Both the position numbers and the translations under genes were made by a program. A stretch of 47,602 nt of DNA. Source: Pseudonocardia sp. CNS-139. Lineage in GTDB: Bacteria > Actinomycetota > Actinomycetes > Mycobacteriales > Pseudonocardiaceae. The stretch spans positions 1 through 47,602 of the forward strand of contig MKJX01000196.1 of assembly GCA_001942415.1 (NCBI GenBank), read 5' to 3'. This document shows, in pieces, positions 17,990-27,321 of this stretch; positions within the stretch are counted from its first letter, which is position 1; every line of letters begins with the position of its first letter. Under the pieces are notes generated by a model. That model did no database searches, was not told the DNA's origin, and saw nothing but the letters and a program-made list of their open reading frames with translations.

Positions 17990-18680
17990 CGCGAGACCCG
18001 GCCCGCAGGGTATTCGTCGTGCCAGTTCCACCACTCGTACGGCGGGGTCTGCGGGTAGCCCTCGGGCGAGTCCTCCCACGTCTCCTGCCGGCCGAGCGCG
18101 GTGATGTCGAGGTAGGCCCAGGTGCCGCCCATCGCCTCGTCGCCGCGGTTGTCGACGAAGTACGTCCGGAACACGCGGTCGCCGTCGCGGATGAACGCGT
18201 TGGTGCCGTGCCACTCGTCCACGCCGAAGTCGGCGTCGAACGAGTCGGTGATCGTGACCCAGGGCATCGTCCAGCCCATCCGCGCCTTGACCCGCTCGAT
18301 GTCGGGCTGCGGCGCCCGCGAGGCGAAGACGAGCGTGGTGTCGCGGGCGTCAGGTGGGCCGGGTGCGCGACCTGGTCGGCCACCAGCGAGCAGCCGTGGC
18401 ACGCGTGGTCGGGCCAGCCGTGCACTCCCGGCTCGAAGAACGCCCGGTAGAGGATCAGCTGGCGGCGTCCGGCGAACAGGTCGGCGAGCGACACGCGCCC
18501 GTCCGGGCCGTCGAACGCGTACGGGCGGTCGACCTCCTGCCACGGCATCCGGCGGCGCTGCGCGGCCAGCGCGTCACGCGCGCGGGTCAGCTCCTTCTCC
18601 TTCACCAGCAGCCGCTGCCGGGCCTCCTCCCACTCCTGCGGCGGGACGATCGGCGGTGTCTTCATGGTCGTCATGGACAT
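17986..18680 (-). CDS. DUF899 family thioredoxin-like protein (one frame break)
   Basis: About 231 residues. Motifs: EWEEARQRLLVKEKELTRARDALAAQRRRMPW, YAFDGPDGRVSLADLFAGRRQLILYRAFFEPG, DHACHGCSLVADQV, then MPWVTITDSFDADFGV and GTWAYLDITALGRQE with a Trp/Tyr-rich end. This is the DUF899 pattern, a thioredoxin-fold family that keeps a C-x-x-C (HACHGCS). The frame changes near 18350. Start at ATG 18680 (GAGG 7 nt upstream), although ATG 18665 is possible. It overlaps the end of the ArsR gene by about 100 bp and forms the third gene of the SRPBCC-ArsR-DUF899 operon. Function unknown. Confidence 0.83.
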
Positions 18681-19023
18681 GGCGGACCTCGCTCTCCGGT
18701 TCGAGTCGGTTCTTCAGTGCGGCGAGCGGGCCGTCCCAGTCGCGGGCCAGCGCGGCCAGGAACTGCTGCGCGACCTGCATCGGGGCGGACCGGAGCCGGT
18801 AGCGCACCCGGCGCCGCTCGCCGGGCTCGGCCGTCACCAGGCCCGCCTCGGTGAGCAGGGCCAGGTGCTTGGCGATCGCCTGCCGGCTGATCGGCAGCCG
18901 GCCGGCCAGGTCGGTGGCCGTCGCCGGCCCGCCGGCCGCCAGCGCGGCCAGCACGGCGCGCCGGCTCGGGTCGGCCAGCGCGACGAAGACCTGCTCGGCG
19001 ATCGCCTCGATGTCGGGCGACAT
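18574..19023 (-). CDS. ArsR-family transcriptional regulator
   Basis: 149 residues from ATG 19023, 5 bp after the SRPBCC stop. Winged-helix motifs: EQVFVALADPSRRAVLAALAAGGPATATDLAGRLPISRQAIAKHLALLTEAGLV and the wing GERRRVRYRLRSAPM. It has no metal-binding Cys, so it belongs to the SRPBCC-associated, non-metal ArsR group. The usual family end would be near residue 115; the remaining Gly/Ala-rich tail overlaps the DUF899 start and may come from an unseen frame break. It probably represses its own operon through two GCAAC-N6-GTTGC sites at 19476-19516. Confidence 0.87.
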   Translation of the reverse strand: MSPDIEAIAEQVFVALADPSRRAVLAALAAGGPATATDLAGRLPISRQAIAKHLALLTEAGLVTAEPGERRRVRYRLRSAPMQVAQQFLAALARDWDGPLAALKNRLEPESEVRHVHDDHEDTADRPAAGVGGGPAAAAGEGEGADPRA

Positions 19024-19028
19024 CGAGG

Positions 19029-19460
19029 TCAGGCGGCGTCGACGTAGGCGACCAGCTCGCCCAGCTCGAACGCCCAGCCCTTCGTGTGGGAGTCGTACGC
19101 CTCGGCGTGCGCGTCCCCGGACAGCTGGCCGAAGCCGGTCTCGACCACCGTCAGCCGGGTGCCGGAACCGGTCGGTTCGAGCGTGAACTCGACGTACGTG
19201 CCGCGCGGGTCGTCGGCGGGCAGGCCGAGGTTGCGCCAGGTGAAGCCGAACACGGCCGGCTCCTCGACGCGCTCGACCTCCAGCTCGACGGTCGAACCGT
19301 CCGTCCACTCCAGCCGGCCCGCGCCGCCCGGGCGCAGGTCGATCGCGGCCCGGTTGCCGAACCAGGTGCCCAGCCCCTCGGCCGTGGTGATCGCCGCCCA
19401 CACCCGCGACGGCGGCTGCGCGATCTCGACGACCCGCTCGATCCGGTCGGGGAACCCCAT
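19029..19460 (-). CDS. SRPBCC (AHSA1/START-like) domain protein
   Basis: 143 residues from ATG 19460, chosen because GAGGAGG lies 6 nt upstream. The fold motifs are RIERVVEIAQPPSRVWAAITTAEGLGTWFGNRAAIDLRPGG, VFGFTWRNLGLPADDPRGTYVEFTLEPTGSGTRLTVVETGFG and SHTKGWAFELGELVAYV. Proteins of this kind bind hydrophobic ligands and are very often co-encoded with an ArsR regulator, as here. First gene of the operon; its promoter region holds two dyads. Ligand unknown. Confidence 0.9.
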   Translation of the reverse strand: MGFPDRIERVVEIAQPPSRVWAAITTAEGLGTWFGNRAAIDLRPGGAGRLEWTDGSTVELEVERVEEPAVFGFTWRNLGLPADDPRGTYVEFTLEPTGSGTRLTVVETGFGQLSGDAHAEAYDSHTKGWAFELGELVAYVDAA

Positions 19461-19475
19461 CGTCGCCTCCTCATA

Positions 19476-19516
19476 GCAACTCAACGGTTGCGACATTATG
19501 GCAACCGCCGGGTTGC
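19476..19516 (-). promoter_or_regulatory. Operator-promoter of the ArsR operon: two GCAAC-N6-GTTGC dyads around a -10 box
   Basis: Dyads at 19476-19491 and 19501-19516 have identical arms GCAAC and GTTGC with 6-nt spacers; centres are 25 bp apart. Between them, on the minus strand, is CATAAT (19500-19495), a good -10 box. A repressor bound to both sites would cover it. Confidence 0.7.
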
Positions 19517-19597
19517 GTCAAGGAGTCGGCCCCACCGATCAGAAATCCTCCGCCACGTCGTCGGTTCTGGCGGCCCCTTGCCGCAGTGAAAGGATCG

Positions 19598-20604
19598 ATG
19601 ACCATGACCGACGACGAGGCGACGTTCATCGCGGCGGTCCGCTCGGGCGACACGGCGCGGTTCGCGCTCCTCACCGAGCGCCACCGGCGTGAGCTGCAGG
19701 TGCACTGCTACCGGATGCTCGCGAACTACGAGGACGCCCAGGACCTGACGCAGGAGACGTTCCTGCGGGCGTGGAACAAGCGGGAGTCGTTCAAGGGCCA
19801 CGCCGCGCTGCGGACCTGGCTGCACCGGATCGCGACGAACGCCTGCCTCGACTTCTTGGAGAAGCGCAACGACCGCACGCCCGTGCCGTCCGGGCTGTCG
19901 GGTCCCGGCTCCGAGCTGCCGTACCTGCAGCCCTACCCCGACCGGATGCTCCCCGAGGACCCGCAGGAGTCGGTGGTGGCGCGAGAGACGATCGAGCTGG
20001 CGTTCGTCGTCGCCGTCCAGCACCTGCCGCCGCGGCAGCGGGCGGTGTTCATCCTGCGCGACGTCCTGGGCTGGCCGGCGCCGAAGGCCGCCGACGCCCT
20101 CGAGCTGACCGTCGCCTCGGTGACCAGCGCACTGCAGCGGGCGCGCGTGACGATGCGCGAGCAACTGCCCGACCGCCGCCTCGACTGGCGCAGCCCCACC
20201 ACTCACGAGCTGTCGGACGACGAGCGCGGCGTGGTGAGGTCCTACATCGACGCCCACGAGCGCAACGACCTCGACGGGCTGATGTCCCTGCTGCGCGAGG
20301 ACCTGCGCTTCGCGATGCTGCCCGATCCGGGCACCGTGGTCACGGGGGCCCAGGACGCGGTGGACGGCTGGGTCTCCGGTGGGCTCTTCCGGCCCGGCCA
20401 CGACACTGGCGCTGTCTCACCACGACGGTCAACCGCATGCCTGCCGCCGCGCTGTACCTCCGCACCCCCGCGCGCACCCCCGACGACCCGGAGTACCGGC
20501 TGTTCGCCCTCGCGGTCCTGCACATCGTCGACGGGAGGATCGCCGAGCTCACCGGGTTCGACGCCACCGACAGACCGTGGCTGGGCCTGCCCTCGACGCT
20601 GTGA
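19598..20604 (+). CDS. ECF sigma factor (SigG/SigJ-like) with SnoaL-like C-terminal domain (one frame break)
   Basis: About 335 residues. Region 2: FALLTERHRRELQVHCYRMLANYEDAQDLTQETFLRAWNKRESF. Region 4: VQHLPPRQRAVFILRDVLGWPAPKAADALELTVASVTSALQRAR. The C-terminal part (VRSYIDAHERNDLDGLMSLLREDLRFAM ... LAVLHIVDGRIAELTGFDA) is a SnoaL/NTF2-like domain, as in ECF factors that lack a separate anti-sigma factor. The frame changes near 20410. ATG 19598 is chosen for the AAGG 5 nt upstream. It is divergent from the ArsR operon and its upstream region overlaps that control region. Confidence 0.87.
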
Positions 20605-20635
20605 CAGAGTCCCGCTCGTCGAGGGCGGCCCGTGC

Positions 20636-21222
20636 TCATCGCCTCGTCTCGTACCGGGTCATCATCACGCCGCGGGGGAACGTCCGCGTCTCCACCAGGC
20701 GCAGGTGCACCCAGCTGTCCAGCACCGTGAAGAACGGCGTGCCGCCGCCCACCAGTACCGGGTAGGTGGCCAGGGCGTACTCGTCGATCAGCCCGGCCCG
20801 CATCGCCGCCCCGGCGAGCGTCGCGCCGCCGATGCTCATCGGGCCGCCGTCCCCGGCCTTGAGCCGGGTGATCTCGGCGACCGCGTCGCCGGTGACCAGG
20901 CGGGTGTTCCAGTCGACCTTGTCGATCGTCGAGGAGAACACCACCTTCGGCGTGTCCCGCCAGTTCCGCGCGAACTCGATCTCCGCCGGGTTGGCGCCGG
21001 GCTGCTGGTCGCCGGTCGGCCAGTAGGCGCTCATCGTCTCCCACAGCTTGCGCCCGTAGAGCGTCAGGTCGTTCGCCAGCTCCTGGTCGAGCCACCACTG
21101 GAACAGCTCGTCGCTCGGCCCACCGTGCTCGCCGGCGTCCCCGCCGCTCCAGCCGATGTCGTCGCCGGGCGCGGCGATGTAGCGTCCAGGGTCACGTTCA
21201 TGGCGAAGATCAGTTTCCGCAT
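20636..21222 (-). CDS. Dihydrofolate reductase family (RibD_C-like, YyaP/YwjB type) protein (one frame break)
   Basis: About 195 residues. Starts MRKLIFAMNVTLDGY (ATG 21222) and shows LTLYGRKLWETMSAYWP, PKVVFSSTIDKVDWNTRLV, GGPMSIGGATLAGAAMRAGLIDEYALATYPVLVGGGTPFF. These are the standard stretches of the small DHFR-like family. One G is missing near 21183 (GACGCTAC for GACGGCTAC). Substrate unknown; such genes are often stand-alone in actinobacteria. It is convergent with the ECF sigma gene. Confidence 0.85.
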
Positions 21223-21307
21223 CGTGCCGGCCTCCCGTGAGTCGATCTCACACATACAGACGGGCGTGGCGCGGAAACCTCATCTGTGCTCGACCCGCGA
21301 CCGCCGG

Positions 21308-21786
21308 TCAGCGGTGCTCGCGCACCCACTGCAGCAGCCCCGGCATCGCCGCCCGGACCATCGCCAGCACCTCGGTGAAGCCGGCGTCGTCGCCGTAGTA
21401 CGGGTCGGGGACCTCCCCGTCCGGCGGGCGTCCGGGTCGAACGAGCGCAGCAGCCGCACCCGGTCCGGCTCCGGGACCAGCGGCCGCAGGGCGCGGCGGT
21501 GCGAGCGGTCGAGCGCGACGAGCAGGTCCGCGCCGAGCTGCTCGGCGTCCACCTGGCGGGCGGTGTGGTCGGTGGGAAAGCCCTGCGCGCGCAGCAGCGC
21601 GGCCGCCCGCTCGTCGGCGGGCGAGCCGGCGTGCCAGCCGCCGGTGCCGGCGCTCGACACCCGCACCTCGTCGGCCAGCCCGGCCCGCTCCAGCTCGTGG
21701 ACGAACACCTTCTCGGCGATCGGGGAGCGGCAGATGTTGCCGCTGCAGACGAACACGACGTGCAGGCGCTTGTCGTCGGAGGTCAC
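21308..21786 (-). CDS. ptpA: Low-molecular-weight protein-tyrosine phosphatase, PtpA-like (one frame break)
   Basis: About 159 residues. The P-loop CSGNICRSP (C-x5-R) is at the N-terminus (LHVVFVCSGNICRSPIAEKVF), followed by VSSAGTGGWHAGSPADERAAALLRAQGF, HTARQV, DLLVALDRSHRRAL, LLRSF and the general-acid motif VPDPYYGDDAGF near the end. A frame change near 21433 joins the last 35 residues. The start is probably GTG 21786; GTG 21789 or 21795 are also possible. It lies back-to-back with cobC, as ptpA and Rv2231c lie close in M. tuberculosis. Confidence 0.87.
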
Positions 21787-21827
21787 CACCGCCACAGTGT
21801 CGGACACGCCGGCCGCGGGCACCGCCG

Positions 21828-21833
21828 TAGGCT
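21828..21833 (+). promoter_or_regulatory. -10 element of a leaderless promoter for cobC
   Basis: TAGGCT, then 6 nt, then ATG 21840; no ribosome binding site. Confidence 0.5.
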
Positions 21834-21839
21834 CTCCGC

Positions 21840-22894
21840 ATGGATCATCCGCCCGCGACCCGCTGCGCCACCACGGTGACGTCGACGCGGAGCCGGGCAT
21901 GCTCGACTTCGCCGTCAACGTGCAGGGGAGCGGGCCGCCGGCCTGGCTGCGGGACCGGCTCGCGGCCGCCCTCGACGGGCTGGGCCGCTACCCGTCCGCC
22001 GCGCACGACGCCGCGGCGCGCGAGGCCGTCGCCGCGCGGCACGGGCGCCGCCCGGACGAGGTGCTGGTGCTCGCCGGGAGCGCGGAGGGGTTCGCGCTGC
22101 TCCCGGCACTGCGCCCGCGGCTGGCCGCGGTGGTGCACCCCGGGTTCACCGAGCCGGAGGCCGCGCTGCGGGCCGCGGGTGTGCCGGTCGTCCGCGTGCT
22201 GACGGACGAGGCGGACGGCCACCGCCTGCGCCCGGGTGCGGTCCCGGCGGAGGCCGACCTCGTGGTCGTCGGCAACCCGGCCAACCCGACCGGCGTGCTG
22301 TACCCGGCCGCCGACGTCCGGGCGCTCGCGGCGCCGGGCCGTGTGCTGCTCGTCGACGAGGCGTTCGCCGACGCGGTGCCCGGCGAGCCGGAGACGCTCG
22401 CCGGTGACCGGCTGCCCGGGCTGCTCGTGCTCCGCAGCCTGACGAAGACCTGGGCGCTCGCGGGGCTGCGCGCCGGCTACGCGCTGGGTTCGCCGGACCT
22501 GCTCGCCCGGCTGGCCGCGCCGCGCCCGCACTGGCCGGTGTCGACGCTCGCACTGGAGGCCGTGATCGCGTGCTCCGCCCCGGCCGCCGTGGCCGAGGGC
22601 CGGGCCGCCGCCGCGCGGCTGGCCGCCGCCCGCGCCGAGCAGGCCGCGCGGCTGGCCGCCGTCCCGGGCGTCACCGTGCTGCCCGGCACGGCCCCCTACC
22701 TGCTGCTGTGCCTGCCCGCCGGCCACGGTCCGCGGGTCCGGGCCGCGCTGCGCGCCGACGGGATCGCGGTGCGCCGCGGCGACACGTTTCCCGGGCTCGG
22801 CCCCGACCACGTGCGCGTTGCCGTGCGTCCGGCCGAGCAGGTGACCCGGCTGGTCGATGCGCTGGCCGGTGCACTCGTCGGGGTGGCCGCGTGA
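21840..22894 (+). CDS. cobC: PLP-dependent aminotransferase, Rv2231c-type CobC (one frame break)
   Basis: About 351 residues. Fold-type I aminotransferase of the HisC/CobD group: [35 protein letters not shown] (substrate arm), [41 protein letters not shown] and the PLP lysine in [20 protein letters not shown]. The first seven codons (ATG 21840) are joined to the rest by a frame change near 21860. NCBI names this family CobC, by similarity to threonine-phosphate decarboxylase, but no other cobalamin gene is here, so the reaction is uncertain. GTGA overlap with nif3. Confidence 0.87.
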
Positions 22895-24048
22895 CCGCTA
22901 CCGCCACCGTCGCCGACGTCGTCGCGGCGCTGGAGGCCGCCTACCCGCCCGCGCTCGCCGCCGACTGGGACGCCGTCGGGCTGGTCTGCGGCGACCCGGC
23001 CGAGCCGGTGTCGTCGGTGCTGTTCGCCGTGGACCCCGTGCCCGCGACGGTCGACGAGGCCGTCGGGAGCGCCCAGCTGCTCGTCACGCACCACCCGCTG
23101 CTGCTGCGCGGGGTGCACGGCGTCGGCGCCGACTCCCCGAAGGGCGCGCTGCTGCACCGGATGATCCGGGCCGGCACCGCGCTCTACACCGCGCACACGA
23201 ACGCGGACGCGGCCGACCCCGGCGTGTCCGACGCGCTCGCGGCCGCCCTCGGGGTCGAGGTCACCGGCCCGCTCGTGCCCGCCCCGGCCGACCCGCTCGA
23301 CAAGATCGTCACGTTCGTGCCCGTCGGCCCGGCGATCACGGCCGTGCACGAGGCGCTGGCCGCGGCCGGCGCCGGCGAGATCGGCGACTACAGCCACTGC
23401 TCGTTCGCCACCGCGGGCACCGGCCAGTTCCGGCCGCTGGCCGGCGCGCACCCGACGATCGGCACGGTCGGCAAGCTGGAGCGGGTGGCGGAGACCCGGC
23501 TGGAGATGGTGCTCCCGCGCGGGCGGCGGGCCGCCGTCGTCGCCGCGCTGCGGGCCGCGCACCCGTACGAGGAGCCCGCGTTCGACGTGCTGGAGCTGGC
23601 CGGGCTGCCCTCCGGGCGCGGGCTCGGCCGCGTCGGGACGCTGCCGCGGCCCGAGCCGCTCTCGGCGTTCACCGCGCGGGTGGCCGCGGCGCTGCCCGCC
23701 ACGGCGTGGGGCGTGCGGGCCGCGGGCGACCCCGACCGGGTGGTCTCGACCGTCGCCGTCTGCGGCGGGGCGGGCGACTCGGCGCTCGGGGCCGCGGTCG
23801 CCGCCGGCGTCGATGCGTACGTCACCGCGGACCTGCGCCACCACCCGGCGGCCGAGCACCTCCTCGCCGGCGCGGTCGGCGGCCCGACGCCCGCGCTCGT
23901 GGACGTCGCGCACTGGGCGTCGGAGTGGCCGTGGTGCGAGCAGGCGGCCGGAGTGGTGCGCGCGGCGCTGGGCGGTAGCGTCGAGGTTCGCGTTTCGGGC
24001 CGCCGCACCGACCCGTGGAGCATCGCGACCCCCGGACGAGAAGGGTGA
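22891..24048 (+). CDS. Nif3-like dinuclear metal-centre protein (DUF34)
   Basis: 385 residues, intact. N-terminal half: [43 protein letters not shown] (metal-binding HH) and [22 protein letters not shown]-terminal half: [37 protein letters not shown] and [14 protein letters not shown], with the second set of metal ligands. The middle inserted PII/CutA-like domain ([34 protein letters not shown]) is typical of bacterial homologues. It equals Rv2230c in position. The family has been linked to GTP cyclohydrolase/folate metabolism, but its role is not firmly known. Confidence 0.93.
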   Translation: MTATATVADVVAALEAAYPPALAADWDAVGLVCGDPAEPVSSVLFAVDPVPATVDEAVGSAQLLVTHHPLLLRGVHGVGADSPKGALLHRMIRAGTALYTAHTNADAADPGVSDALAAALGVEVTGPLVPAPADPLDKIVTFVPVGPAITAVHEALAAAGAGEIGDYSHCSFATAGTGQFRPLAGAHPTIGTVGKLERVAETRLEMVLPRGRRAAVVAALRAAHPYEEPAFDVLELAGLPSGRGLGRVGTLPRPEPLSAFTARVAAALPATAWGVRAAGDPDRVVSTVAVCGGAGDSALGAAVAAGVDAYVTADLRHHPAAEHLLAGAVGGPTPALVDVAHWASEWPWCEQAAGVVRAALGGSVEVRVSGRRTDPWSIATPGREG

Positions 24049-24788
24049 CCGGAGTGAGAGCCGAGCCGGCCGTGCAACGACGGCTGCTGGACCTGGCGGA
24101 GGTGGACGCCGAGCTGACGCGGCTCGCCCACCGCAGGCGCGCCCTGCCCGAGCACGCCGCCCTGACCGAGGCCGAGGCCGCCGTCCGCGCCGGGAAGGAC
24201 AAGCTCGTCGAGGTCGAGACGGCCGCCGGCGACCTGGACCGCGACATCCGCCGCATCGAGCGCGACGTCGAGGGCGTGCGGGCGCGCACCGCCCGCGACA
24301 ACCAGATGCTCGCCGCGCCGGGATCGGCGCCAAGCAGGCCGCCGACCTGCAGCGCGAGCTGGAGACGCTCGCGCGGCGGCAGGGCGTGCTGGAGGACGAG
24401 CAGCTGGAGGTCATGGAGCAGCGCGAGGCCGTCGGCGTCGACGTCGACCACTCGCGCGGCGTCCTGGCCGCCGCGGAGAAGGAGCTCGCCGAGATCACCG
24501 AGCGCCGCGACACCGCGCTGACCGACATCGACGCCGCCGAGGCGGGCCGCCGCCGCGACCGCGAGCAGGTCGTCGGGACGGTGCCGGCGGACGTGCTCGC
24601 CGTGTACGAGCGCCGCCGCGGCACCGGTGGCGTCGGGGCGGCCCCGCTCGTGCAGCGGCGCTGCCAGGCGTGCCGGCTGGAGCTGGACCGCACCGCGATC
24701 ACCGAGCTGCGCACCGCGGCGCGGACGAGATGGTGCACTGCGCGGAGTGCGGCACCATCTGGTGCGGACGAAGGAGTCGGGTCTGTGA
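24045..24788 (+). CDS. Coiled-coil protein with C4 zinc ribbon, Rv2229c-like (three frame breaks)
   Basis: About 247 residues. A long N-terminal coiled coil ([24 protein letters not shown] ... [19 protein letters not shown] ... [34 protein letters not shown]) ends in a zinc ribbon: [13 protein letters not shown] and CAECGTI, i.e. two C-x-x-C pairs, then VRTKESGL and a TGA at 24786. Frames change near 24322, 24726 and 24760. Start is GTG 24045 (GTGA overlap with nif3) or GTG 24054. The position between nif3 and RNase H matches Rv2229c. Proteins of this type resemble the flagellar/chromosome-associated coiled-coil YOXJ family; function unknown. Confidence 0.8.
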
Positions 24789-24798
24789 AGGGTGCGCG

Positions 24799-25209
24799 GT
24801 GAAGGTTGTCGTCGAGGCCGACGGCGGGTCGCGGGGCAACCCCGGGCCGGCCGGCTACGGGGCCGTCGTGGTGGACCCGGTCAGCGACGAGGTGCTGGCC
24901 GAGCGCGCCGAGGGCATCGGCGTCACCACCAACAACGTCGCCGAGTACCAGGGCCTGATCGCCGGCCTGCGGGCCGCGGCGGAGCTGGGCGCCACCGAGG
25001 TGGACGTCCGGATGGACTCGAAGCTGGTCGTCGAGCAGATGTCGGGCCGCTGGAAGGTCAAGCACCCGGCGATGCAGCCGCTCGCGCTGGAGGCCGGCCG
25101 GCTCGTCCGCGGGTTCGGGTCCGTCACGTTCGAGTGGATCCCGCGGCTGCGCAACCGCCGGGCGGACGCGCTGGCCAACCGCGCGATGGACGCGCAAGCG
25201 GCCCGGTGA
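24799..25209 (+). CDS. Ribonuclease H (RNase HI-type domain of the Rv2228c homologue)
   Basis: 136 residues from GTG 24799. All four acidic residues are present: VVEADGGSRGNPGPAGYG (Asp8), NNVAEYQGLIAGL (Glu), VDVRMDSKLVVEQM (Asp) and IPRLRNRRADALANRAMD (Asp). It cleaves the RNA strand of RNA-DNA hybrids. In M. tuberculosis and most relatives this domain is fused to the phosphatase encoded next. Here a stop falls right after the domain (AMDAQAAR) and the phosphatase follows in another frame with a GTGA overlap. Given the many frame breaks nearby, a single-base error splitting a fused gene is as likely as a true pair. Confidence 0.87.
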   Translation: MKVVVEADGGSRGNPGPAGYGAVVVDPVSDEVLAERAEGIGVTTNNVAEYQGLIAGLRAAAELGATEVDVRMDSKLVVEQMSGRWKVKHPAMQPLALEAGRLVRGFGSVTFEWIPRLRNRRADALANRAMDAQAAR

Positions 25210-25883
25210 CCACCCGCCCGGACGCGCCGGCGTCCGCCGCCTGGACCGGGCAGACCGGCGCGCCCACCCGGCTGCTGCTCCTGCGGCACGGCCAGACCGC
25301 GCTGTCGGTCGAGCGGCGCTACTCCGGCCACGGCGACCCCGAGCTCACCCCGCTCGGCCGGGAGCAGGCCCGCGCGGCCGCCGCCCGGCTGGCCGGCGTC
25401 CCGGGCGTCGCGGCCGTGCTGACGTCCCCGCTGCGGCGGGCCCGGCAGACCGCGGAGGCCGTCGCCGCGGCGACCGGCGCCCCGCTCGCCGTCCGGGACG
25501 GGCTGATCGAGACGGACTTCGGCGCGTGGGAGGGCCTGACGTTCGCCGAGGCCCGCGAGCGCGACCCCGGCCTGCATGCCGCGTGGCTCGGCGCCGAGGA
25601 CGTCGCCCCGCCCGGCGGCGAGAGCTTCGCCGACGTCGGCCGCCGGGTGGCGGTGGAGCGCGCGGCCGTGGTGCGCGAGCACCCCGGCGCGACGGTGGTG
25701 CTGGTCAGCCACGTGACGCCGATCAAGATGCTGCTGCGCGAGGCGCTGCAGGGCGGGCCCGGCATCCTCTACCGGCTGCACCTGGACCTCGCCGCGCTCT
25801 CGATCGTCGACTTCTACCCCGATGGCGGCGCCAGCGTCCGGCTCGTGAACGACACCGGCCACCACCCGGTCAGTGCCCGCTGA
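25206..25883 (+). CDS. Histidine phosphatase (phosphoglycerate-mutase-like), C-terminal half of the Rv2228c homologue
   Basis: 225 residues from GTG 25206. The phosphohistidine motif LLLLRHGQTALSVERRYSGHGDPELTPLGREQA is followed by SPLRRARQTAEAV, ETDFGAWEGLTFAE, GGESFADVGRR and the second His in VVLVSHVTPIKMLL. In M. tuberculosis the fused protein has acid phosphatase (alpha-ribazole-phosphatase-like, CobC) activity. Here the about 20 residues before LLLLRHG (TTRPDAPASAAWTGQTGAP) look like the linker of the fusion, which supports a broken fused gene. The 3' end overlaps the convergent TSUP gene by 14 bp. Confidence 0.88.
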   Translation: MTTRPDAPASAAWTGQTGAPTRLLLLRHGQTALSVERRYSGHGDPELTPLGREQARAAAARLAGVPGVAAVLTSPLRRARQTAEAVAAATGAPLAVRDGLIETDFGAWEGLTFAEARERDPGLHAAWLGAEDVAPPGGESFADVGRRVAVERAAVVREHPGATVVLVSHVTPIKMLLREALQGGPGILYRLHLDLAALSIVDFYPDGGASVRLVNDTGHHPVSAR

Positions 25884-26638
25884 CCAGCAGGTACACCCCG
25901 ACCGTCGTCCCGAGCAGCACCACCGCCCAGCGCAGCACCCCCTCCGGTGACCGCCGCGCGATCCGCGCGCCCACGTACCCGCCGACGAGCGTGGCCGGCG
26001 CGACGGTCGCGACCGCGAGCCAGTCGACCGGCGCGCCGCCCAGCGTGAAGAAGACCAGCGCCACGGTGGTGACCACCACCGACAGCAGCGCCTTGACGGC
26101 GTTGAGCCGGACCAGCCGGTCGTGCGCGAAGAGCGACAGCGCCGCGATCAGGATGATCCCGAGCGCCCCGGTGAAGTAGCCGCCGTACACGCGACCGCGA
26201 AGACGCCCGGCAGCAGCGTCCCGAGCCGGTCGGGCGCGCCCGGCTCCGGCGTGCCCGTCCAGCGCTTGAGCAGCGGCTGCGTCGCGAAAAGGCGCTCGCG
26301 ACCAGCACCAGCACCGGCACGACCGCGTCGAACACCGAGCTGGGCAGCACGAGCAGCAGCGCGCAGCCGAGCGTCGCGCCCGCCACGGACACCAGCGACG
26401 TCAGCAGCACCCGGCGGCGCTGTCCGGCGAGGTCCTGGCGGGTGCCGGCGACCTGGCCGACGTACCCGGGCCACTGCGCGATCGAGTTGGTGACGTTCGC
26501 GGCGAGCGGCGGCAGCCCGACGGCCAGCAGCGAGGGGAAGAGCAGCAGCGAGCCGCCCCCGGCGACCGCGTTGACCGCTCCCGCCACCAGTCCCGCGACG
26601 ATCAGGAACGCCAGCGAGCCGGGCGACGCGTCGTGCAC
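25870..26638 (-). CDS. TSUP family (TauE/SafE) membrane transporter (two frame breaks)
   Basis: About 256 residues with eight hydrophobic segments. The first repeat reads FLIVAGLVAGAVNAVAGGGSLLLFPSLLAVGLPPLAANVTNSIAQWPGYVG, the TSUP signature; the second repeat has YGGYFTGALGIILIAAL, LNAVKALLSVVVTTVALVFFTLGG and GGYVGARIARRSPEGVLRW. Frame changes are needed near 26290 and 26195. Such proteins export sulfite, sulfoacetate or other small anions, or act as uptake systems; the substrate cannot be read from sequence. Confidence 0.85.
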
Positions 26639-26752
26639 GGCCGGACGTTATCCCGCTGGCCTAGCGGATCAGGGTGAGTAGCGAAATGCGTCTCACGTGG
26701 GGATGGACACGTCCGCGCGGCAACCTGAGAGCCGACCGGGCGTCCTCAGGTC

Positions 26753-27294
26753 ATGCGAAGGAGCATCCGGATCCTGACCGTCGCGCTCGCCCTCGCCGGC
26801 GCCGCGCTCCCGGTGACGCCCCGCAGCGCCCGCCGCCGTGCCCTGCATGACGGCGTGGGGGAGCACTCCGGAGGCCGCGCCGACGGGTGGCCGGGCCCCG
26901 GTCACCGCGGTGCGCGTGGGGCAGCACCCCTGCTGGGACCGGGTCGTGTTCGACCTCCCCGGCCCGGCCGCCGGCTACGCCGTCGCGTACGTCGACGCGG
27001 TCGTCCAGGACGGCTCCGGCGCGGTCGTGCCGGTGCCGGGCGGCGCCCGGCTGCAGGTCCGGCTGCACCACCCGGCCTACGACGACGCCGGCAACGCGAC
27101 CTCCCGCGTCCGCGGGCGGCGCGCTGGCCGACGTCACCGGCCACCGGACGCTCCGGTCGGTCGTGCACGGCGGCAGCTTCGAGGGCGACACCGTCGTCGG
27201 CGTCGGCACCCGGGCCCGCCTCCCGTTCCGCGTCCTCGCGCCGGCCGGCCCCGGCGGCGGCCGGCTCGTCGTCGACGTGGCGCACACGTGGTGA
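26753..27294 (+). CDS. Secreted AMIN-like domain protein (two frame breaks)
   Basis: About 180 residues. N-terminal signal peptide (MRRSIRILTVALALAGAALP) and a mature part CMTAWGSTPEAAP, VTAVRVGQHPCWDRVVFDLPGPAAGYAVAYVDAVVQDGSG, LQVRLHHPAYDDAGNATS, LADVTGHRTLRSVVHGGSFEGDTVVGVGTRARLPFRVL and VVDVAHTW. That is the AMIN-like fold of small actinobacterial secreted or lipoproteins. Frames change near 26830 and 27110. AMIN-type domains bind cell-wall polymers in other bacteria; a wall-associated role is inferred. Confidence 0.75.
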
Positions 27295-27308
27295 CCGACG
27301 GCGACCGG

Positions 27309-27314
27309 TAAACT
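27309..27314 (+). promoter_or_regulatory. -10 element of rnpB
   Basis: TAAACT lies 8-9 nt before the first paired base of the RNase P RNA. No convincing -35 box is visible at the usual spacing. Confidence 0.5.
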
Positions 27315-27321
27315 GCGCGCG

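Noticed and set aside
22696..25197. 833-codon open frame on the minus strand
   Set aside because: It lies opposite cobC, nif3, the zinc-ribbon protein and RNase H, all of which have clear family motifs. Its protein is Arg/Gly/Asp-rich low complexity, a usual shadow of high-GC coding DNA.
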